From UBA11872 sp965198285 (lineage in GTDB: Bacteria > Chloroflexota > UBA11872), in NCBI GenBank assembly GCA_965198285.1, contig OZ240251.1, positions 682,001 through 746,000 of the forward strand: a stretch of DNA of 64,000 nt, read 5' to 3'. Within the stretch, counting starts at the first letter, position 1; each line of letters begins with the position of its first letter. A program made the position numbers and the translations under genes. Shown here piece after piece: positions 32,465 through 41,008 of this stretch. Under the pieces are notes generated by a model. The model was not told the DNA's origin, ran no database searches, and saw only the letters and a program-made list of their open reading frames with translations.

Positions 32465-33709
32465 CTATTGAGCGGCTGCGTCGCGAAGGAAGACGCCTTC
32501 TCGCCGGAGGTAGGCGCTGACCTCGCGGTCTATGCGTTCCGGGTATTCGAGGTCGAGTCGCGCACAGGCGCGCTTGAGGAAGTGGCTGTAGGCGGCCGCG
32601 ATCCGGGTCGCCATGCGGCGAATGCCCAGCACGCCGCCCTGCCGCAGGGGACGCAGCGCGGTCGTGATGGCCGATGCATCCTCAGGTGGCAGGCGGTCGG
32701 GCGCGTCGGCCGGCACGGGCGCGTCGCCATGAGAGGCCACGTAGGCGAATTCAGCGGCGAAGCGGGCCGCGCCGGCGTACCCCCAGAGCAGGCCGGTGTA
32801 CATGCCGCGGTTGTAGTAGGTCGCGCCAACCATGGCGTGGACTAGCAGCGAGCATCCGGCTTCGACGACGTGCGCGGCCGGACGCGCGTCGGGATCCGGG
32901 CCGGGCGGCGCGGGCTGCGACGGGACGGCAATTCCGTAGTGGGCTTCCGCCTCGGCCGCCAGCGGTCGCAGAACCGCGAGCGTGGGTTTGATCGAGTCCA
33001 GCGCAGGGTCGGGCCAATCACTGCTCCAGGCGGCCAACGGGCCCAGCAGCGGTTCGATGTCGGCGGCGGACAGCGCGTCGGCCGCGTGCTTGGGACCCAG
33101 GAGGCCAGCGGCGTGCGGATCGCGCACGAGCAGCAGGAGCCGCTGGGCCGATTCCAGCAGGTTAGCCTGCGCCTGCGTGGCTGCGACGATGGAGGATCGC
33201 TCGATGGCGCGTTGCAGGCGCCCGGCCTCGGCCGGAACCTGTGCGGCTTCGCCTTCGAGCGATTCCCTAGGCGTCCGACGCGAAGGCTCGTACGGGATCT
33301 GTTGAAGGCGGGCGCCCAGACCCTGGGGGTCGAACAGCGGCGCGACCGGTTCGTAGCGCTGTCGGTGGAGGCTGCTCGGTGACGTGACGACGAAGTCCGC
33401 TCGTAGCGGGCCATCGAAGGTGACGACCACGAGATCGTCGCCACGCATCGACCGCATGCGCCAGCCCAGGACGGGACAGATAGCTTGCAGCGTGTCCTCG
33501 ATGTCGGCCATGAAGGCACGACGGTCGTCGTCAGCAGCGGCCAGACGCAGGTCCACGTCGGACCAGCGGTCCGCCGTGCCGTCGGCCAGGCTGCCGCCGG
33601 CCCAGAGTGCGGTGACGCGAGCATCGCGGGACAGAACCCGGTGCGCAGATTCGACTAATTGCAGATGCAGACCGTCGGGCGCGAGGCCCGGGTTGGCCGG
33701 CAGGTTCAC
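32465..33709 (-). CDS. Nucleotidyltransferase-domain protein
   Basis: A 414-residue protein. The N-terminal polymerase-beta-type motif WAGGSLADGTADRWSDVDL (about 36-54) has the G-G/S and D-x-D metal ligands, and ADFVVTSP (third acidic) follows. The remaining 270 residues are helical, as in aminoglycoside-nucleotidyltransferase-like proteins. Its GTG overlaps the stop of the nucleoside hydrolase gene (GTGA), so both are coexpressed. Acceptor unknown; drug modification should not be assumed. Confidence 0.82.
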   Translation of the reverse strand: MNLPANPGLAPDGLHLQLVESAHRVLSRDARVTALWAGGSLADGTADRWSDVDLRLAAADDDRRAFMADIEDTLQAICPVLGWRMRSMRGDDLVVVTFDGPLRADFVVTSPSSLHRQRYEPVAPLFDPQGLGARLQQIPYEPSRRTPRESLEGEAAQVPAEAGRLQRAIERSSIVAATQAQANLLESAQRLLLLVRDPHAAGLLGPKHAADALSAADIEPLLGPLAAWSSDWPDPALDSIKPTLAVLRPLAAEAEAHYGIAVPSQPAPPGPDPDARPAAHVVEAGCSLLVHAMVGATYYNRGMYTGLLWGYAGAARFAAEFAYVASHGDAPVPADAPDRLPPEDASAITTALRPLRQGGVLGIRRMATRIAAAYSHFLKRACARLDLEYPERIDREVSAYLRREGVFLRDAAAQ

Positions 33710-34569
33710 GCGGGCCGTTCGATCACGCTAAGCAACTCCTCGTGAAAGGTCTCCGTGTCAATTGAGTCGGCCAGCCGGAGCTCCGAGGTCTCGTCGGCAG
33801 GGGCAAAGCGAACCTGGCCGTCGACCACGTCCGCGCTCATCGGGGTTGGATCGAGCGAAAGGAACGTCTCGTCCAGCGCCAGGGTCAGCGCGGCCGGGTC
33901 GTACATGGAGGTCCAGTCGCGCTCGCGTCGGTCGAAATACGTCTCCAGCATGAGGGCCAGCGAGGCGCCCACACCCGGCGCCTGTCGCACGCGGGGTAGA
34001 TCGTCTCGCCGCAGCTGGGCCTGGCAGGTGACCACGTAGTCGCCCACCAGGACGGTACTGCCGCTGTTGCAGACGGCGGCCGCGGCCGTGGGATTGGTGC
34101 CGAAGTTGTGCTCGCGCGGGTAAGTCGGCTCGTGCCGGCCGCCCATCATCACGATGCCGGCCAGGCCTTCCACGGCCTCGGGCCGTTCGGCCAGCAGCAC
34201 CGCCGCGTTGGTGGCCGGGCCGACGGTCGCCAGCCAGGCGGGCTGCGGGGCCTTGGCAATCATGTCGCCCATCAGCTCGACAGCCGAGCGAGTGTCGCAC
34301 CGCGGATCGTCCGCGCCAGTGGGAACCACCACGTCACCGGACAGGGTTACGGTGTTGACCTCGCCGCCGGGCTTGCCGGCGGCGACCGGCACGTCGTCAA
34401 CGCCCAATTCGTCGAGCAGCCGCAGCGCCAGGGCGGCCCGCCAGCGGGTGTCGCCCAGGACCGTGGTGACCGCGCGGAGGTTTATTTGCGGATGCCGGAC
34501 CGCGTAGGCCAGCGCAAAGACATCGTCCACGTCGTCGCCGAGATCGGTGTCGAGGATGAGCGAAATCAC
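33706..34569 (-). CDS. Inosine-uridine preferring nucleoside hydrolase family protein
   Basis: A 287-residue protein. The N-terminal LILDTDLGDDVDDVFAL has the calcium-binding D-T-D-x-G-x-D-x-D-D cluster. WLATVGPATNAAVLL and IVMMGGRHEP are the usual core motifs, and SMYDPAALTLAL carries the late Asp. It cleaves the N-glycosidic bond of nucleosides to ribose and base. It leads a two-gene operon with the nucleotidyltransferase-like gene. GTG start. Confidence 0.92.
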   Translation of the reverse strand: MISLILDTDLGDDVDDVFALAYAVRHPQINLRAVTTVLGDTRWRAALALRLLDELGVDDVPVAAGKPGGEVNTVTLSGDVVVPTGADDPRCDTRSAVELMGDMIAKAPQPAWLATVGPATNAAVLLAERPEAVEGLAGIVMMGGRHEPTYPREHNFGTNPTAAAAVCNSGSTVLVGDYVVTCQAQLRRDDLPRVRQAPGVGASLALMLETYFDRRERDWTSMYDPAALTLALDETFLSLDPTPMSADVVDGQVRFAPADETSELRLADSIDTETFHEELLSVIERPA

Positions 34570-34790
34570 TCCGCGCGCCTCCCGTAGTCGTCCACTCGGG
34601 CCTTGGCCAACATGGCCTTGGTGAATTGTGCCCGGTGCCGCTGCAAGACAGGGGCTGCGGCATGGTTGGGCTCAACCGCCGTCAGCTCGCCTATCGCTCA
34701 GCCGACACCGAACCGGATGACACCGCAGGGGTCGTGAACGCCGGCTTGCAGCAGATCAAGTATGACGCTCGGCCGCGGGGGCGCAGGGAG

Positions 34791-36512
34791 TTAGGCGACC
34801 GTGAGCGCGCCTTCTTCGTGCAGTTCCTGCAACGCGTCGGCCACCAGCATGCGGACGGCGGCGGCGGACTTGCCAACGCCCGTGCCCCACGTGTCGATTG
34901 CGTCGTCAACGATCTGTTGGCCGGTTCGGGATCCATCCAGCAGTCGGAGCAGGGACGTGGCGGCGATGGAGAGGAAGTGCGTCTTGGTGCTGTCGCCGTC
35001 CGGAATCTCCACCAGCGTGGCGGGGCGCAGCACGTCTTCCTGATCGTTGAGCATATAGGGCTGCCACTGCGCGCCTTCGATCCAGGACGGGACCCCGCCG
35101 AGCAGCTGCTCGACCGTCGCCGGCTGGTAGTCGCGCGCCTGCCGTTCCTGCTCCAGGTAGACCTCCAGTTGATCTTGCTGCTCGTCGCTGAGCTCAAGCT
35201 CGAAGTTCTGGTAAATGACCTTGAGCTGTTCGGGGCTGAAGCCGCCGGCGTGCTTGAGCTTGAGGTGGCTGGTGGCGCCGGGGCTGCGGGAGACCCCGGC
35301 GGCGATGAGTGAGAACGCCTGCTGTAGCGAAAAACTCTGGGACGGGTCCACGATGCGGCGAGCCTGCCAGAACCAGTCCTCGCGGCTGCGTTCGCCGTGA
35401 TACCAGTGCAGGGCCAGTTCCAGGAAATCCTGCGCGGTCTTGCGGTACTCGCTGTCGTACCAGTGCATCCCCAGCGGTTCCAGTTCGGGCTGGCGCAGCA
35501 CGGCGGTTAGGGTCAAGGCGGCGCGGATGGCCCCGTTCATGGCCAGCGCGATTCCCGTGGAGAGCACGGGGTCCACAAAACACGCGGCGTCGCCGCAGAG
35601 CATGTAGCCGGGGCCGTGGAACGACTTGCAGAAGAAGGACCAGTCGCTGTCCATCTCCACGCGGTCTGAGATCCACTCCGCCGGCTCCAGCAGGCGCAGC
35701 AATTCCGGCGTAATGGCCGCGTTCTCCAGGAAATACTCCACGCGCTGGTCCGGGGTCATTCCGCGCACATGGCGTGGGTCGGTGACAAAGCCGACGCTGC
35801 TGATTTCGTCGGCCAGCGGGATATGCCAGAACCAGCCGGCCGCGCTGGACACGATATGCAGGTTGCCGTCGTCGTTGCGGGTCAGGTCCGGGTAGACCTC
35901 CGAGAGCTTGCGGGCGCCGCGGTAGTAGCCGGACAGGGAGACATGCCGCATCTCCTCGTTGAACTCGCGCATGTTAAAGCGAGTACCCAGGAGCGATGAC
36001 TGGCCCGAGCAGTCCAGGATGTAGCGGGATAGCAGCTTGCCTTCAGACCCGCTGGGGCCGCGCCAGCGCAGCCCGGTCACGCGTCCGCCCAATTGGGTGA
36101 CGTCCGTGACCCGGGTCTCCTCCCATACAGCGGCGCCCGAGGCCTCGCTGTGGTCCAGCAGGATTTTGTCGAAATCGGAGCGGCGCACCTGGAAGGCAAA
36201 GAACGCGTCGTCGATCATTTCCGAGAAGCGGAGGGTCCAGGGTTCGCGCGAGCGACCCCAGATGTAGGTGGCGCCGTACTTGCGCACGAAGCCAGCCTGC
36301 AACACCTTGTCGGTGATACCCATTTGATCGAGCGCCAAGAAGGCGATGGGCAGCAGCGATTCGCCGATGTGTTCGCGGGGGAAGCGTTCACGTTCGAGCA
36401 CAGCGACCCGGAAGCCGGCTCGCGACAGCAGGGTGGCCGCCGTGGAGCCGGCCGGCCCCCCGCCAATGACGGCCACATCCACCTCGAACCCATCGACCGG
36501 ATGGGTGCTCAT
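34791..36512 (-). CDS. Flavin-dependent halogenase-family FAD oxidoreductase with PqqD-like C-terminus
   Basis: A 573-residue protein. The FAD motif GGGPAGSTAATLLSRAG lies near residue 17, HIGESLLPIAFLALDQMG follows, the Trp motif GWFWHIPL matches the W-x-W-x-I-P of flavin halogenases, and GDAACFVDPVLSTGIALA is the second FAD motif. From about residue 465 an extra domain (PATLVEIPDGDSTKTHF, then LLRLLDGSRTGQQIVDD) resembles the small PqqD-type winged helix used to bind peptides. It would halogenate or oxidise an aromatic or carrier-bound substrate. It is the last gene of the SRPBCC-TPR-halogenase operon; its ATG overlaps the TPR stop (ATGA). The catalytic Lys of true halogenases was not confirmed. 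Confidence 0.82.
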   Translation of the reverse strand: MSTHPVDGFEVDVAVIGGGPAGSTAATLLSRAGFRVAVLERERFPREHIGESLLPIAFLALDQMGITDKVLQAGFVRKYGATYIWGRSREPWTLRFSEMIDDAFFAFQVRRSDFDKILLDHSEASGAAVWEETRVTDVTQLGGRVTGLRWRGPSGSEGKLLSRYILDCSGQSSLLGTRFNMREFNEEMRHVSLSGYYRGARKLSEVYPDLTRNDDGNLHIVSSAAGWFWHIPLADEISSVGFVTDPRHVRGMTPDQRVEYFLENAAITPELLRLLEPAEWISDRVEMDSDWSFFCKSFHGPGYMLCGDAACFVDPVLSTGIALAMNGAIRAALTLTAVLRQPELEPLGMHWYDSEYRKTAQDFLELALHWYHGERSREDWFWQARRIVDPSQSFSLQQAFSLIAAGVSRSPGATSHLKLKHAGGFSPEQLKVIYQNFELELSDEQQDQLEVYLEQERQARDYQPATVEQLLGGVPSWIEGAQWQPYMLNDQEDVLRPATLVEIPDGDSTKTHFLSIAATSLLRLLDGSRTGQQIVDDAIDTWGTGVGKSAAAVRMLVADALQELHEEGALTVA

Positions 36513-38349
36513 GCGAGAGCCTTCAGCCGGGTGCGCGCCTGCGCGAGGTTGCCGCTGATCATCGCATGCTGTTGCGGGTAGGAGGCGGCGTCAAAGACGG
36601 CTGCGGCGGCCTCGAAACTGCGGACAGCCTCCGCCAGGGCTTGGGCGTCGCTCCCGCGCTGCAAGAGGGCGACTGCCAGGTTGAAGTGCACGCTGGCGGA
36701 CTCCCGCGGATGGGACTTGACGTCGTAGGTCTCGGCTGACGCTCGGTAGGCCTCGATCGCGGTGGTCAGCAGATGCGGCTCACCACGCGCGGCTTGGGAG
36801 GCGAGCACCATGCCCAGCAGCATCTGGGTCTCGGCGTGCGCGGCCGAGTCGGGGCTGCGGGGCCGGTCCTTCAGCGCCTGGTACAAGTGGGCCTCGGCCT
36901 CCGTCAGCGCCTGGGACGAGGCGGCGCCGGATTCCAAACCGAGGCGTCCCAGCAAGTGGTGCGCGCGCCCTACCAGCGCCCGGTCCTCGTCTGAGGCCGC
37001 CAGGGCGCGGTCCGCGGCCGCGGCGCCGCGGCGCAGGTTGTCGGCGCGGTCGCCGTCGGGGCGGGCGGCCAGGGCTTCGGCCAGGGCGACCTGCAGCGAC
37101 GCGTAGGCCACGGGTTCGGCGTCGCGGTTGATGGCGTCCAGCCCGGCTTCGAAGGCATCGACGGCCTCTCGGACGTTCGAGGTTCGGTCACCGGCAGTGG
37201 AGGCCAACAGCGCCAAACCCAGCGTCAGATTCACCCTGGCGTACTCGGTGGGGAACTGAGCGCGTGGCCAGGCCGGCAGCGCCTGGCGGCTGATCTCAAT
37301 CGCGCGCGCAACTCGGGTCTGCGTGGGTGTCCAGCCTTCCAGCATCACTCGCGGCGCTTCGATCAGGGCGGGCGCCACGATTAGGGGGGATGTCACCCGC
37401 GGCGCCAGCGCAATCGCGGCCTCGAAGTGCTTCAGCGCTGCATCGCAAGCCGCCTCGCCGCCGCCGGGTAGCCGAGCGGCCCACAGCCGGCCGAACCCCA
37501 GCCGAAGTGCCGCGTGCCGGTCACACTGCGTCTCGGCGGGGGCCTTGCCCAGGGCAAGCTCGAAGGCCGCTCTGGCCTGGTCGAAACGCGCTGGATCAAG
37601 GGATGTCAGTTCAACGTGCGTCATGGCTGCTTCTGCCAGGGCGGCTGTGCGCAAGTCGCCTCGATTGCCCGCGTCCGCCAGGTCCGCCGCACGCGTGAAC
37701 GCCTGAACAGCCGCTTCCAACTGAGCTCGACGGTTTCCTTCCATTTGCACACGCTGGGTCTGCCCCAGGCCGAGCAGAAACTCGGCGTGCTCAGCCGGAT
37801 AGACTTCGGGGGAAACGCCTGTCAGGAGCGCTTCGTACGCGCCGACAGCCTGCGCCCGGACGCGGGCGTCGGGCGTGGCCGCAAGCACCGCCGCAACATT
37901 GGCGCGCGCCCGTGCGTACTCCAGGGGGAATGCGTCAGGCGAGAGCGACTCCAGCACGGTTTCGAAACACCAACGCGCGGCCTCCAACTGCCCGCCGGTC
38001 CAGTTGGCCAGGCCCAGACCATGAAACGCACGCGCATAGGCTTCCGGAAACTCGTCGCGGTTGAAGACGACAATTGCCTTCTGATAGCAGTCGATGGCCT
38101 CGGCTAGTACGTCGGGGTCGCCAAGACGTGCCCGCAGGCTCAGTGTGTCAGCCAGGCCAAGGTGCAGCGCGCCGAACTCCACCGGAAGGACGGCCAACTC
38201 GAACGTGGCCGCGGCCTCGACCAGGAGATTGGTGGCCGCGCGCAACTGCCTGATGTCGCTGGTGTTGCTGAGTTCGCGCGCCCGGAGGATTTTTTTGACG
38301 CACCGCGGCCAGACCGGCCGGATCGGGTACGCGCGACTCGAGCTCCATG
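36509..38349 (-). CDS. TPR-rich protein interrupted by a poly-A frameshift near its start
   Basis: About 610 residues of helical 34-residue-type repeats (ARAFHGLGLANWTGGQLEAA, AEFLLGLGQTQRV and SVHFNLAVALLQRGSDAQA are TPR-like). The natural start is ATG 38349 (MELESRVPDPAGLAAVRQK), but the reading frame breaks at a run of seven A (38290-38296 as T on the plus strand). Six A would continue as RQKILRARELSNTSD. So either the assembly has one extra base, or expression needs slippage. It sits between the SRPBCC gene and the halogenase-like gene and probably scaffolds that pathway. Confidence 0.75.
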
Positions 38350-38379
38350 ACTGGCGCGCCCCTCGGAGGAGCCTTGGCT

Positions 38380-38847
38380 CTATTCGCCGCCCGAGGCGCT
38401 GGACATCAGCTTGTCCAGGTTGGCCAGCGCCTCGTCGAACTCGCGCTTGATGCGGCCTCGACTGGTGAGCGAGCGGATCAGGCCGAGCGGGCCGCCGCCC
38501 GACCAAGTGCCCGTGAAGGTGATCTCCGTATTGGCGGCGCTGGGCCGGAGGTCGATGGTTGTCCGCACGTTGTGGAGCGAGCCAACGTCGCGACCGCCTT
38601 GCACCTCCCGAACGATTCGCCAGGCGATTCGCCGCGAGTTGTCCCAGGCTACGACGCGTTGATGGACTTCCACGCCGCCTTCCATTTGAACCACGTGCTC
38701 TCTACCGAAAGCCTTGGGAGGCCCACCAGTGTGCTCAATCGATGTCACACCAGGCAGCCAGTCGGGCATCCGGTCGAAATCAGACAGCAGATGCCAGACG
38801 AGTTCCTGTGAACCGGATACCACCTGGCGGGCAACGACTTTGGCCAT
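38380..38847 (-). CDS. SRPBCC (START/Bet v1-like) family protein
   Basis: A 155-residue protein with a single hydrophobic-ligand cavity fold. It starts VARQVVSGSQELVWHLLSDF, then MPDWLPGVTSIEHTGG, a mid-sheet ITFTGTWSGGG, and a long C-terminal helix EFDEALANLDKLM. This matches polyketide cyclase/dehydrase-like SRPBCC proteins that bind or cyclise aromatic or lipid intermediates. First gene of the three-gene minus-strand operon with the TPR and halogenase-like genes, which suggests a shared small-molecule pathway. Confidence 0.88.
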   Translation of the reverse strand: MAKVVARQVVSGSQELVWHLLSDFDRMPDWLPGVTSIEHTGGPPKAFGREHVVQMEGGVEVHQRVVAWDNSRRIAWRIVREVQGGRDVGSLHNVRTTIDLRPSAANTEITFTGTWSGGGPLGLIRSLTSRGRIKREFDEALANLDKLMSSASGGE

Positions 38848-38991
38848 CGGCGGACGTCCTCTCGGCCGCGCGGTCGCGTGGGGCGCGTCCGCGGATGTGG
38901 GGCTGGACAGCCAGTGTGCGGCCTAGGGCGCACCCGCCGCAAGGCGCACCCTCGATGCTACGCTTAAGCCTTACCCACGCCTCCGCGCCCG

Positions 38992-39067
38992 GCCCCCGTC
39001 GTCTAGAGGCCTAGGACACCACCCTTTCAAGGTGGAGACAGGGATTCGATTTCCCTCGGGGGTACCA
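38992..39067 (+). tRNA. tRNA-Glu (UUC)
   Basis: A complete cloverleaf. The acceptor is GCCCCCG/CGGGGGT (first pair G-U), the D arm GTC-TAGAGGCCTAG-GAC, the anticodon stem CCACC/GGTGG with loop CTTTCAA, and the T arm AGGGA-TTCGATT-TCCCT. A73 is followed by encoded CCA (39065-39067). The anticodon UUC reads Glu GAA/GAG. Confidence 0.96.
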
Positions 39068-39083
39068 GAACGCCCCGCGTCGT

Positions 39084-39455
39084 CTAGCAGTCCCCGCTGT
39101 TGGGGATGACACAAATGAACTTTAGGCGGCCCTCGCCCGTGTTGCGGAACTGGTGCATGGCGTCGGGCGGCACGTACACGGCCTGACCCTCCGCGAATGG
39201 CTCCGACCCATTGGCCGTCTTCAGCTCGCCCGCGCCTTCCACAATGTAGACCTCGTGCTCCCAGGGGTGCTGGTGGTATGGCGTGGCGCCGGCGGGCGCA
39301 ACGTTGAACAGCCGCATGGCGAAGTTCGGCGGCGACACTTGGCTCGCGACCAGATCGTGCTTGATAACGGTTCCGACGCCGTCCGGCGAGACATCCAGGG
39401 TGGGAGCGTCTGTGGGCGCCACCACAAACGGCTTCTCAGCAGTGCGAGTCGCCAT
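39084..39455 (-). CDS. Single-domain cupin protein (second cupin)
   Basis: A 123-residue protein. Motif 1 is PYHQHPWEHEVYIVEGAGEL with His-x-His...Glu, and motif 2 is EGQAVYVPPDAMHQFRNTG with its His, so the metal-binding set is complete. I chose ATG 39455 because GGAGAAG precedes it. Its stop lies 17 bp from the end of the tRNA-Glu gene, inside a short copy of the tRNA's 5' sequence. Ligand unknown. Confidence 0.88.
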   Translation of the reverse strand: MATRTAEKPFVVAPTDAPTLDVSPDGVGTVIKHDLVASQVSPPNFAMRLFNVAPAGATPYHQHPWEHEVYIVEGAGELKTANGSEPFAEGQAVYVPPDAMHQFRNTGEGRLKFICVIPNSGDC

Positions 39456-39642
39456 GGGACTTCTCCGAGAACCTAGGCTCATTCAGCATACGACGGCGCC
39501 TTGGCTGGAGGACTGACCATGCGGCGTCTGGGCTCGAAGCAGGCTTCTGGGCCGACAATTTCAGCTTGGACTTGGAAGCGTGCTGCTGGCGGCGGGCACG
39601 GGGAGCCTTCACAATTGGCTAGCGGCGGCGGGAGTAGAGCAG

Positions 39643-40242
39643 ATGGCATCGGCGCAGCTCAGGTTGGCGTTGGAGCGAATCGACGAGATCAACAGTGCCG
39701 ACCCGCATCAGATTCAGATCCGCGGCGAAGCCCGGCCCAAGGAGCTGACCCACGCCGCCATGGTCTCTGCCTGGATCGAACGGTTGCGTCCGGACGCGGA
39801 CGACACCCTGCGCCTGGCGGCGCGGGGGCACCACGTGCGGCGCTGGGCTATCCCGCGAAGCGAGTATCCGCAGGGCCGTCGGGGCTACCTGCGCTGGCGA
39901 CAGGCACTGCAAGAGCTGCACGCCGCCACGCTGGGCGAGGTGATGACGGAGGCTGGCTACGACGCCCCTGCCATTCAGCATGCGCAAGATCTGGTTCGCA
40001 AGAAAAACCTTCGGCGCGACCCGGATGCCCAAACGCTGGAAGACGCGCTGTGCCTGGTCTTTCTTGAGACGCAACTGGGCGAATTTCGCACCCGGCAGCC
40101 GGACGACCGCATGGAGAACATCCTGCGAAAGACTTGGTGCAAGATGTCCGACAAGGCACAGGCGCTGGCCGCCGAACTGGACTTGCCGCCTGACGACCGC
40201 CGGTTTTTGCTGCGCGCCCTTCGGGCAGGCGACGAGTCTTGA
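39643..40242 (+). CDS. DUF4202 family protein
   Basis: A 199-residue protein: LERIDEINSADPHQIQIRGE, RPKELTHAAMVSAWIERLRP, LRLAARGHHVRRWAIPRSEY and GYLRWRQALQELHA. The run of His/Glu/Asp residues in a helical bundle is like an HD-type metal site (A-A-R-G-H-H-V-R-R-W). This matches DUF4202 as I know it, a bacterial family of unknown role that has been found near glutamate tRNA-ligase or sulfur genes. ATG 39643 is preceded by GGGAG. Monocistronic. Confidence 0.88.
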   Translation: MASAQLRLALERIDEINSADPHQIQIRGEARPKELTHAAMVSAWIERLRPDADDTLRLAARGHHVRRWAIPRSEYPQGRRGYLRWRQALQELHAATLGEVMTEAGYDAPAIQHAQDLVRKKNLRRDPDAQTLEDALCLVFLETQLGEFRTRQPDDRMENILRKTWCKMSDKAQALAAELDLPPDDRRFLLRALRAGDES

Positions 40243-40336
40243 CCGAGATGCGGCCGGCGTTCGCCCCACGGCAATAGCAGAATCCCGGATCGCTCCGCTA
40301 TGGTGAATAGGCAGTCGTTCGGGGGATTGATGCGCG

Positions 40337-40636
40337 GTGGCAGGCAGTCTCGACGAGGTGCAGCGCCTGATCTTTGCCGTCGTCCATCGGGACGATGCCG
40401 ACGGTGTGACCCAGGCCCTTGTGGAATCCGGTTACCGCGCGACGCGGATCGACGCCCAAGGCGGCTTCCTGCGCCGGGGCAACGCGGTGTTCATGGTGGG
40501 CGTGGCCGCCGAGCAGGTGGATGACGTGATCGAACGGGTTCGGGGCGCGGCGCAGCGCGCCTCAGGACAGTCCAAGGGCGGATCGGCCTACGGCATCGTG
40601 TTCGTGGTGCGTGTGGACGCCTTCGCCCGCCTGTGA
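40337..40636 (+). CDS. Cyclic-di-AMP receptor, DarA/PstA-like PII fold (copy 1)
   Basis: A 99-residue protein. The DUF970 signature GYRATRIDAQGGFLRRGNAVFMVGV (given here as GGFLRRGNAVFMVGV) and the later VRGAAQRASG loop match the PII-like receptors that bind cyclic-di-AMP. GTG start. A related gene follows 24 bp downstream. In other bacteria the family senses cyclic-di-AMP in osmotic and potassium control; the partner here is unknown. Confidence 0.88.
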   Translation: MAGSLDEVQRLIFAVVHRDDADGVTQALVESGYRATRIDAQGGFLRRGNAVFMVGVAAEQVDDVIERVRGAAQRASGQSKGGSAYGIVFVVRVDAFARL

Positions 40637-40660
40637 GCGCCCAGGCGATGGGAGCGCACG

Positions 40661-40999
40661 ATGCCTGATCCCGTGGCCTATGACCGCATGGTGCTGTGCG
40701 TCGTGCAGGACGATGACGCTGGCGAATACTCCAACGCGCTACGCGAGGCTGGGATATCCCATACGCGCGTGGCCAGCGCCGGAGGCTTTCTTCAGGCCAC
40801 CAATGCCGTGTTCATCGTGGCGCTGGAGGCTGCGCGCCTGGAGGAACTCAAAGAGGTCACCGCTCGTACCTGCATCACCCGCACCGAGCTGGTAACGCTG
40901 CCCTGGACCGGCGAAATCGACCTTTCGCTGCCGGTCGAGGTCGAAGTGGGTGGCGCTGCGATGTTTGTTCTGGAGCTGGAGCACGCCGAGCGGCTCTAA
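40661..40999 (+). CDS. Cyclic-di-AMP receptor-like PII fold protein (copy 2)
   Basis: A 112-residue diverged paralogue of the preceding gene: LVQ-type strand MVLCVVQDDDAGEYSNALRE, then ISHTRVASAGGFLQATNAVF in the place of the nucleotide loop. GGFLQATN replaces GGFLRRGN, so nucleotide specificity may differ. The C-terminus carries an extra Glu/Val-rich strand. Close spacing implies cotranscription and possibly a heterotrimer. Confidence 0.8.
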   Translation: MPDPVAYDRMVLCVVQDDDAGEYSNALREAGISHTRVASAGGFLQATNAVFIVALEAARLEELKEVTARTCITRTELVTLPWTGEIDLSLPVEVEVGGAAMFVLELEHAERL

Positions 41000-41008
41000 T
41001 CATCGGCG

